Origin: CAYUQT01 sp964596165
Lineage (GTDB): Bacteria; Planctomycetota; Phycisphaerae; UBA1845; JAFGLZ01
Direction of reading: 5' to 3'
Assembly (NCBI GenBank): GCA_964596165.1
Contig: CAZQTW010000070.1
Span: 1-30,313, forward strand
Length of the DNA stretch: 30,313 nucleotides
The translations under genes and the position numbers were made by a program. The notes below the pieces were generated by a model. That model searched no databases. It had not been told where the DNA came from and saw nothing but the letters and a program-made list of their open reading frames with translations. Position 1 is the stretch's first letter; every line of letters begins with the position of its first letter. This document shows positions 24,683 to 30,313 of the stretch, in pieces.

Positions 24683-25528
24683 TCAAATGAAGTCGATCTC
24701 GCCTGGGTCCGGACACAGACCGGCCGCGTGACCGCGCCTCAGCAATTCAGTTATTGCCTGGCGCCCTCTGGGCCCGTAATCGAGCGTCCATTCGTTGACG
24801 TACATCCCAATGAACTGATCGGTCAGACCCACGTCGAGATCTCTACCGTACTGAAGGGCATACCGGACGGCGTCGGTTCGACGCTCCAAGGCCATCTGAA
24901 TGCTTTGTCTGAGGATGCGGCTGATCTGCCGAGCGGCCTCCTCGCCCAGGTCGCGCCGGATGACGTTGCCCCCCAGCGGTAGGGGCAGGCCGGTCAATTG
25001 CTTCCACCAGATGCCAAGGTCCACCACGCAGTGCAGCCCGAGCTTGCCGTAGGTAAGTTGGCCCTCGTGGATGATGAGTCCGGCATCCGCGCGACCGTCG
25101 GCCACTTCGGTGGGGATTTCGTCGAACACTGCCACGCGGTGCTCAAACGTGCCTGGTCCCAGGCAGAGGTTCAAGGCCAGAAACGCCGTGGTCATTTCTC
25201 CGGGTACGACGATCGTCTTTCGCCGAAGGTCCGCGACGCCGATCCGATCGCGGGCGATCACCATCGGACCGTATCCATCCCCCATGCTTGCGCCGCTGTT
25301 GAGCAGGCGATAGCGGTTTCTCACATGCGGGTACGCGTGGATGCTGATGGCCGTCACCTCCATTCGTCCGGCCATTGCCCATTCGTTCAGCGTCTGGATG
25401 TCCTTGAGGACGTGCACGAACTCGAACGGGCCGGTGTCGATGAGGTTCTTGGCGAGGGGGTAGAACATGAACGCGTCGTCCGGATCGGGTGAGTGGGCCA
25501 AGTGGATTCGTCGTCGCGAGGCGTTCAT
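24683..25528 (-). CDS. mqnD: 1,4-dihydroxy-6-naphthoate synthase (futalosine menaquinone pathway)
   Basis: 281 aa, normal for MqnD. It converts cyclic de-hypoxanthine futalosine to 1,4-dihydroxy-6-naphthoate in the alternative menaquinone route. The periplasmic-binding-protein-like fold starts with the MqnD signature AHSPDPDDAFMFY (11-23). Further blocks are TAISIHAYPHV, SGASMGDGYGPMVIA, VPGEMTTAFLAL, DEIPTEVADGRADAGLIIHEGQLTY (with the family's central His) and GIWWKQLTGLPLPLGGNVIRRDL. ATG 25528 starts directly before the family N-terminus; the frame extends 13 codons upstream to a less likely ATG at 25567. No other menaquinone gene is in the window, so the pathway is scattered. It is divergent from the phosphohexomutase gene. 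Confidence 0.93.
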   Translation of the reverse strand: MNASRRRIHLAHSPDPDDAFMFYPLAKNLIDTGPFEFVHVLKDIQTLNEWAMAGRMEVTAISIHAYPHVRNRYRLLNSGASMGDGYGPMVIARDRIGVADLRRKTIVVPGEMTTAFLALNLCLGPGTFEHRVAVFDEIPTEVADGRADAGLIIHEGQLTYGKLGLHCVVDLGIWWKQLTGLPLPLGGNVIRRDLGEEAARQISRILRQSIQMALERRTDAVRYALQYGRDLDVGLTDQFIGMYVNEWTLDYGPRGRQAITELLRRGHAAGLCPDPGEIDFI

Positions 25529-25587
25529 GCGTGTGTTTTCCAATCCGGCGGTCGGACCCGGCATCATCGGGACCGGCGCTGACGCCC

Positions 25588-25616
25588 ATTCTAGATTCGT
25601 ATGCCGGGCATGGCCA
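25588..25616 (-). promoter_or_regulatory. Candidate mqnD promoter
   Basis: On the minus strand TGGCCA (25616-25611), a 17-bp spacer and TAGAAT (25593-25588), matches 4/6 and 5/6. It would give a ~50-nt leader. Confidence 0.35.
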
Positions 25617-25662
25617 GCATTCCAGGGCCCAGAGGCGGGGGTAGAACCGTGCGGGTCACTCT

Positions 25663-25671
25663 GCTAGGATG
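25663..25671 (+). promoter_or_regulatory. Candidate extended -10 promoter of the phosphohexomutase gene
   Basis: TGCTAGGAT combines an extended-10 TGn with TAGGAT, 35 nt before ATG 25706. No -35 match is seen, which is usual for extended -10 promoters. Confidence 0.3.
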
Positions 25672-25705
25672 TGGCGCGGTTAGAGTCCAGGCGCCGGGAG
25701 AAACG

Positions 25706-27289
25706 ATGTCTCCGCCACAGAATACCGAGGAGTACTGTCGATCCTGTCCCGGAGAGGAGGGGATCAAGATTTCCGATGCCGTTTGCCGGGGGCGGCGCCG
25801 AGTGTCCTATCATCGGTGCAAGGAGTGCCCGTACAACGATGACCTGAAAGAGCGTCCTCCCGCTCCCATGCCGGAGACGGTCCGCCACCTGATCGAGGAC
25901 GAGGGCCGCAGCGTTGAAGAAGTCTTTGGTCTGTACGACATTCGCGGGATCTATCCGAATCCGCTCGATGAAGAACTGGCTTGGCGGATCGGACATGGGG
26001 CGGCCCAGTTTCTTCGCAGCACGCTCAGGGGCTATGACCGAAGCGATCCGGCCAGGAACCGTCTCGTTATCGGACGCGACATGCGGCAGAGCAGTCCGAG
26101 CCTGCAGAAGGCATTGATTGACGGGGCGCGGAGCAGCAATACCGAGGTCATCGATATCGGCGAAATCGATACACCGCAGATCTACTTCGCGATCAACTAC
26201 CTGGGCACGTGCGGTGGCATCCAGGTGACGGCCAGTCACAACCCGGCGCGCTACAACGGGCTCAAGATCAGCGGCAAGGGAGGGCGCCCGGTCGCGATGG
26301 ACACGGGGCTCAAGGAGATCAAGCAGATTGCCCAGCACATGGCAAAGCATGAGACCGGCACGTTCGCCGCCATGAGCCAAGTGAATCTGACCAAACCGTA
26401 TCGCGCGTTCGCTCGGGGATTCCTCCTCATGTCCCGTCCGCTGAAGGTTGTGGTGGACGCCAGCAACGGCATGGCGAGCCTGTGCGTGCCCGCCGTTTTT
26501 GACGACGTGGAAGGTCTGGACATTGTTCGCCTGAACTTCGAACGCAACGGACAGTTCGTTCATGACCCGAATCCGTTGGTGGAGACAAATCTCCGTCAGC
26601 TTCAGGAGGCGGTTCTCTGCGAGGGGGCCGATCTGGGGGTTTGTTTCGACGGCGACGGTGACCGGTGCGTCTTCGTTGATGAACGAGGCCAGATCATACG
26701 GTCGGACCTCATGACGGCCTTGCTGGCCCCGCGTTTCCTACGCGATCGGCCCGGATCTGTTGTCGTCTACGATGTTCGCAGCAGTCGGGTCGTTGCGGAG
26801 GAGATCACCCGGCATGGGGGGCAAGCGCGTCGCGAGCGTGTGGGGTATGCGTTCATTCGGAAAGCCATGCTGGAGAACGATGCGTGTTTTGGCGGAGAGT
26901 TGAGCGGCCACTTTTACTTCAGGGAGAATTGGTACTGCGACTCGGGAGTGATTGCGTTCGCGCACGTGCTCAACATGATCTCCGAACAGGAACGGCCGCT
27001 CAGCGATTTAGTCGAGCCGGTCCGTCGATACTTCTCTTCGGGCGAATTGAGTTTCGAAAACGACGACAAGGATGGTGCGATCGACGCTCTCGCGAAGGAT
27101 CATAGTGGGGGGCAGATCGACACCCTGGACGGTTTGACCGTTCAATACGATCGGTGGTGGTTCAATGTCCGTAAGAGCAACACCGAGCCGCTCATTCGAC
27201 TGAACGTGGAAGCGGATACCCAAGGATTGCTGGAAGAGAAGATCGCCGAGTTGTCCGCTCGACTGGGGCGTCCCGTGGGAATGGATTGA
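25706..27289 (+). CDS. Phosphomannomutase/phosphoglucomutase with N-terminal cysteine cluster
   Basis: 527 aa. The body (about 65-527) is a complete alpha-D-phosphohexomutase, which moves phosphate between C1 and C6 of mannose or glucose. It has TASHNP with phosphoserine Ser177, the Mg loop DGDGDR (315-320), the sugar-binding loop GGELSGH (396-402) and the phosphate-binding loop KSNTEP (490-495). YDIRGIYPNPLDEE (77-90) is the usual N-terminus of a PMM/PGM. The first ~60 residues are extra, with Cys at 11, 14, 27, 38 and 41 and a His at 36, arranged C-x2-C ... C ... H-x-C-x2-C, a probable metal-binding finger not found in the standard enzyme. GGGAG lies 5 nt before ATG 25706. Two M16 peptidase genes follow, perhaps on the same transcript. 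Confidence 0.9.
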   Translation: MSPPQNTEEYCRSCPGEEGIKISDAVCRGRRRVSYHRCKECPYNDDLKERPPAPMPETVRHLIEDEGRSVEEVFGLYDIRGIYPNPLDEELAWRIGHGAAQFLRSTLRGYDRSDPARNRLVIGRDMRQSSPSLQKALIDGARSSNTEVIDIGEIDTPQIYFAINYLGTCGGIQVTASHNPARYNGLKISGKGGRPVAMDTGLKEIKQIAQHMAKHETGTFAAMSQVNLTKPYRAFARGFLLMSRPLKVVVDASNGMASLCVPAVFDDVEGLDIVRLNFERNGQFVHDPNPLVETNLRQLQEAVLCEGADLGVCFDGDGDRCVFVDERGQIIRSDLMTALLAPRFLRDRPGSVVVYDVRSSRVVAEEITRHGGQARRERVGYAFIRKAMLENDACFGGELSGHFYFRENWYCDSGVIAFAHVLNMISEQERPLSDLVEPVRRYFSSGELSFENDDKDGAIDALAKDHSGGQIDTLDGLTVQYDRWWFNVRKSNTEPLIRLNVEADTQGLLEEKIAELSARLGRPVGMD

Positions 27290-27426
27290 GCCGTTACGGT
27301 TTCCGCTACATCGAGCCCAACCCGGTTATCTATGCTCGCGCGACGCGGTCGGTCGCCGGCATGGCTTTCGCGGAGAGCGGCAACCGGACGCAACAACACG
27401 GCCCGCGATTGTGGAGCAAGGGTTTC

Positions 27427-28659
27427 ATGGGCATGGCGGTGTTTCGAAGACTCGACTGCGGAATCGATTTCGCGGCGGAGGTGCGTCCGGACCGCCGTAC
27501 CGTCAGTCTGAGCATTTGCCTGAGAAGCGGCTGCGCCTACGAATTCCCCAACCAACTTGGCGTCGCGCGATTGGTCGAGCACACCGTCAGCAAGGGGACG
27601 GCCCGGCACGACGGCCAGGGCCTGAGCGATGCCTTCGACGCCTTCGGCATTCAGCACCGTTCGGGCACGGGACGCGAGTCGGTCGTATTCCGGTGCACGT
27701 GTCTGCCGGAATTCCTGGATCAGGCGGTGGATCTCCACGTGGAGATGCTCAAGACGCCGACGTTCCCCGAGGGTCCGTGCCGGGTGGCGGTTGAGCTTGC
27801 TCTGCAGGAATTGGCCGCACTCGAGGACGATCCCATGGACCTTGCCCGCAAGTTGATCCACGAGCAGGCGTACGGTCCTCGTTTGGGGCGCGATCCCTTG
27901 GGTGATGCGACGTGCCTCCGGCAACTCGGACCGGCGGATATCCGCTCGTACTGGCAGCGGACATTCGCGGCTGAACGGATGCAGGTGGCGGCTGCCGGGG
28001 CGTTGGATGCGAATCGCCTGGCAGACCGGTTGGAGGCGGCCTTCTCCGACTTCGGGCCTCGAGGCGATCCGGCGCGCGAGCCGATTCCGCTGGACTTCAC
28101 GCCGGGGCGCCGACATTACGCCAAGGATCAGGAACAAGACTACGTCATGATCTGTTGGCCGGGTGTGTCGATGAAGGATCCGCAGGAGCCCGTCGAGCGA
28201 GTCATGGTGGGAATCCTCGCGGGAGGAATGAGCGGCAGATTGTTCACGGAGGTGCGAGAGAAGCAGGGGCTCGTCTACTGGGTGGGCGCTTGGCTCGAAC
28301 GTCCTCGCGGAGCCGGCATGATTCATGTGGGCGCGAGCACCACGCCGGATCGCTGCGATCGGACCTACGCCACGTTGCTTCGGGAAGTCGATCGCCTCGG
28401 CGAAGACCTGACCGAGGACGAATTGAATCGCGCGATCGTCGGTATTGCGGCGAGAAAGGAGCGGGAGGCCGACCTGACGCACGTGTTGGCCTCCGATCTT
28501 GCGGATGATCTGATGCACTTCGGGCATCCCGTGCCCGTCGAGGAGAAGTTGGCCAAGATTCGGGCCGTGACGATCGACGATGTCCGTCGCTACCTGGCTT
28601 CGCATCCGCGCGACCGGCTGAGCGTGTTGACCTTGGGTCCCAGACAGTTGGTGGGGTAG
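27427..28659 (+). CDS. M16 peptidase-like protein, degenerate zinc motif (probable non-catalytic subunit)
   Basis: 410 aa with M16 (pitrilysin/MPP) architecture. The inverted zinc motif HxxEH reads RLVEH at 48-52: the first His is Arg48, while Glu51, His52 and the distal Glu (~128 in LALQELAAL) remain. Losing one zinc ligand predicts no or poor protease activity. The second M16 domain is present (YVMICWPGVS, GGMSGRLFTEVREKQGLVYWVGAW), containing the substrate-binding R...Y-type motif. A catalytic M16 gene follows 28 nt downstream, so a heterodimer is expected. ATG 27427 (or 27433) has AGCAAGGG upstream and gives a length like its partner. The frame is open back to a TTG at 27286 that overlaps the mutase stop as TTGA; that longer start would add 47 unconserved residues. 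Confidence 0.85.
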   Translation: MGMAVFRRLDCGIDFAAEVRPDRRTVSLSICLRSGCAYEFPNQLGVARLVEHTVSKGTARHDGQGLSDAFDAFGIQHRSGTGRESVVFRCTCLPEFLDQAVDLHVEMLKTPTFPEGPCRVAVELALQELAALEDDPMDLARKLIHEQAYGPRLGRDPLGDATCLRQLGPADIRSYWQRTFAAERMQVAAAGALDANRLADRLEAAFSDFGPRGDPAREPIPLDFTPGRRHYAKDQEQDYVMICWPGVSMKDPQEPVERVMVGILAGGMSGRLFTEVREKQGLVYWVGAWLERPRGAGMIHVGASTTPDRCDRTYATLLREVDRLGEDLTEDELNRAIVGIAARKEREADLTHVLASDLADDLMHFGHPVPVEEKLAKIRAVTIDDVRRYLASHPRDRLSVLTLGPRQLVG

Positions 28660-28687
28660 TCGCGGCGCCGCTATCGGAGGATTCGTG

Positions 28688-29932
28688 GTGAGCGGAGAGA
28701 GCCCATTCGTCGAAGCCCGACTGTCGAACGGCCTGCGGATCGTCATGGAACTGATGCCGCACGTTCGGTCGGCCGCGGCCGGCTTCCTCGTGAACACGGG
28801 TTCGCGGGACGAAACCCCGGAACTCGCCGGCGCGTCTCATTTCCTCGAGCACATGTGTTTCAAGGGCACGCCGCGTCGAAATTGGCGGGCGATCAACGTA
28901 GCCTTCGACGAGATGGGCAGCTCATACAACGCCTTCACCAGCAAGGAACGGACGTTCTACTTTGGGTGGGTGCCGGCCAAGGAAATACACCGGCAGATCG
29001 AATTGCTCGCGGACATGATGCAGTCGGTCTTGCCCGCCGAAGAGTTTGACGTCGAGAAGGGCGTCATCCTTGAAGAAATCGCGATGAGCAAGGATTCCAT
29101 CGAGCACCTGGCCTGGGATTTGATTCATGAGAAGCTCTACGCGGGCCATGCTCTGAGTTGGTCCGTTCTGGGCACCGAGGAGAGCATCAAGGCTTTGTCG
29201 CGGGATCAGATGTACGCCTACTTCCGCCGGCGATACAGCCCGGGCAACATGGTGCTCATCGTCACCGGACGGATCGATCCCGACCGCATCGTCGAATCCG
29301 CGGAGCGTTGTTGCGGCGGCTGGGAAGCGATTGAGGTTGCCGACGGCCGAGAGCCGCCGCCCTTCAGGAGCGGCAGCGTGACGCAACAGGCCGAGCGGTT
29401 CAACCAACAAGCCGTGGGCTTCGTCTTGCCGGCTCCGCCGGCGGGGCATGCCGATGCCGAGGTGGTCCGAGCGATGGCCAGCATCCTCGGCGGCGACAAC
29501 TCCCGATTCTACTGGAACATTGTTCAAACGGGGCTCGCCCACCAAGCGGGTGTCTATTGGGTGGCGTACGCCGATTGCGGGCTGATCGCCCTGGACGGTC
29601 TGTGCGTGCCGGAAAAGGCGGAGGCACTGACCGAGGCCATTCGCAAGGAGGCTGCTCGCATCGCCCGCGATGGGGTCACCGATGCCGAACTCCAGCGTGT
29701 GAAGAACAAGCGCCGTACCGGTTTGGCCGTCGAGGCGGAGGCTGCCTATCATCGTCTGATCGAAGTGGCCGAGGACATCTGCGAATACGGCTATCCTCGC
29801 ACCGTGGGGCAACGACTGGCGGAGGTCGATGCCGTGACCGTGGAGCGGGTTGCCGGGTACCTTCGGCAGTGGCCGATCGAAGCCCCGGGGATGTTCATCA
29901 GTCTTGGACCGCGGAACTGGCCGGAGATTTGA
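28688..29932 (+). CDS. M16 family zinc peptidase (catalytic subunit)
   Basis: 414 aa. The inverted zinc motif is intact, HFLEH at 51-55 followed by MCFKGT, with the distal glutamates in GVILEEIAM (about 129-130). The N-terminus (EARLSNGLRIVMELMPHVRSAAAGFLVNTGSRDE) is typical of MPP-beta/PqqL-like peptidases. The C-terminal domain has ASILGGDNSRFYWNIVQTGLAHQAGVYW. It probably degrades or processes peptides or small proteins. No signal peptide is seen, so the cytoplasm is likely. It pairs with the degenerate M16 gene directly upstream. The start is GTG 28688, with GGAGG (28676-28680) 7 nt upstream; the adjacent GTG 28685 has only 4 nt spacing. Its TGA overlaps a possible TTG start of the next gene. 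Confidence 0.92.
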   Translation: MSGESPFVEARLSNGLRIVMELMPHVRSAAAGFLVNTGSRDETPELAGASHFLEHMCFKGTPRRNWRAINVAFDEMGSSYNAFTSKERTFYFGWVPAKEIHRQIELLADMMQSVLPAEEFDVEKGVILEEIAMSKDSIEHLAWDLIHEKLYAGHALSWSVLGTEESIKALSRDQMYAYFRRRYSPGNMVLIVTGRIDPDRIVESAERCCGGWEAIEVADGREPPPFRSGSVTQQAERFNQQAVGFVLPAPPAGHADAEVVRAMASILGGDNSRFYWNIVQTGLAHQAGVYWVAYADCGLIALDGLCVPEKAEALTEAIRKEAARIARDGVTDAELQRVKNKRRTGLAVEAEAAYHRLIEVAEDICEYGYPRTVGQRLAEVDAVTVERVAGYLRQWPIEAPGMFISLGPRNWPEI

Positions 29933-29937
29933 ACCCG

Positions 29938-30313
29938 GTGGATCAGGCGTCGGAGAACAATCAGACGAACTCGACGAAGAGACAGGCCACGGGCTATGGA
30001 CCCGTTGCGGTTCGACCGCCGGTCTGGTGGCGATTGCTGGGGGTTTCGACTTTGGTCGTCGCCGTGGCAATGGCGGCGGTTGTGTGGCGCGTGAACCGTC
30101 ATTTGAGCAGGTTGGAGTTGGCGCGTATCTTCACCATGGCGATGACACCGGCCCGTTCGACGACGGTGAGGCCCGTGGTCGTCGAGGAACCGCGAGTTCC
30201 GCCGCCCTCGGCGACAAAGCCTGTTGTGCGCAAGCAGGAAGAGCCACCATTCTCCGTCAATCCGACGGAATGGGTGCATCCCGAAGAAGAGAAGCCGCCG
30301 CCCCCACCCCCGC
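29938..30313 (+). CDS. Membrane-anchored proline-rich protein, 3' end cut by the window
   Basis: The frame opens right after the M16 stop and has no stop before the window ends, giving about 125 residues. An N-terminal ~25-residue polar region precedes one hydrophobic helix (WWRLLGVSTLVVAVAMAAVVW). Beyond it lies a Pro/Val/Glu-rich stretch (VVVEEPRVPPPS, EEPPFSVNP, EEEKPPPPPP) of the sort that spans the periplasm in TonB-like or envelope-anchored proteins. The start is either GTG 29938 or TTG 29929, the latter overlapping the M16 stop as TTGA. The function cannot be set from this fragment. Its position makes it the likely fourth member of the mutase/M16 gene string. Confidence 0.65.
   Translation, partial: MDQASENNQTNSTKRQATGYGPVAVRPPVWWRLLGVSTLVVAVAMAAVVWRVNRHLSRLELARIFTMAMTPARSTTVRPVVVEEPRVPPPSATKPVVRKQEEPPFSVNPTEWVHPEEEKPPPPPP

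Noticed and set aside
27142..28797. Long antisense reading frame (551 codons) opposite the M16 genes
   Set aside because: It is antisense to two clear M16 genes, has no recognisable domain, and is Arg/His-rich as expected from codon bias in GC-rich genes.
1..30313. tRNA genes, CRISPR array, complete insertion sequence or prophage
   Set aside because: No cloverleaf with T-loop consensus, regularly spaced repeats, transposase/integrase or phage proteins were found on reading all gaps and frames.

Overview
The window is a GC-rich bacterial chromosomal segment (roughly 60% GC by eye), densely coded on both strands. I see no tRNA, rRNA, CRISPR array, complete insertion sequence or phage gene. The gene content best fits Planctomycetota (perhaps a Phycisphaerae-like lineage). 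The evidence is a short CxC/CxxC zinc ribbon heading a membrane protein, a secreted prenyltransferase-type repeat protein, a secreted propeller with a WNWQQGC motif, a futalosine-pathway menaquinone enzyme, and many secreted proteins of unknown function. This assignment is an inference from gene style. Many starts have a clear Shine-Dalgarno, several are GTG or TTG, and several intergenic regions carry sigma70-like TATAAT boxes.

Layout. (1) 181-3594, plus: a membrane sulfatase/phosphotransferase-fold protein, a 65-aa YIDP-type membrane protein and a large SAM methyltransferase. They form a compact unit probably acting on an envelope glycan or lipid. (2) 3888-8290, plus: a two-gene signalling operon. 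It has a hybrid histidine kinase (CHASE4-like sensor, HAMP, kinase, two receivers, HPt) and a receiver/HD-GYP protein predicted to break down cyclic di-GMP. (3) 8376-12717, minus: an AzgA-type purine permease, a second diverged NCS2-like permease and a small lipoprotein, the last two overlapping. (4) 13152-14843, plus: a 121-aa secreted orphan and a secreted alpha/alpha-toroid repeat protein, each with a TATAAT box upstream. The first box lies in the loop of an 11-bp perfect inverted repeat. (5) 14893-17481: divergent asnA (ammonia-dependent asparagine synthetase) and an iron-sulfur L-serine dehydratase. (6) 17501-20830: a secreted beta-propeller convergent with a secreted six-hairpin glycosidase, their stop codons overlapping in TCATGA. 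(7) 20955-24612, plus: a DUF1284-like protein, a small methyltransferase, a secreted barrel-like protein and a zinc-ribbon membrane protein with its own promoter. (8) 24683-25528, minus: mqnD. (9) 25706-30313, plus: a phosphohexomutase with an N-terminal cysteine cluster, a pair of M16 peptidases (the first with a broken zinc motif, the second intact) and the start of a membrane-anchored proline-rich protein cut by the window edge.

The most interesting points are the M16 pair with one degenerate partner, the cysteine-rich extension of the phosphohexomutase, the sulfatase/YIDP/methyltransferase unit, the tandem unlike permeases with an overlapping lipoprotein, and the inverted repeat enclosing a TATAAT box. 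I did not find a convincing wholly new system. The strongest candidates for undescribed biology are the secreted orphan at 13152-13517 and the three-gene envelope unit at the left end.
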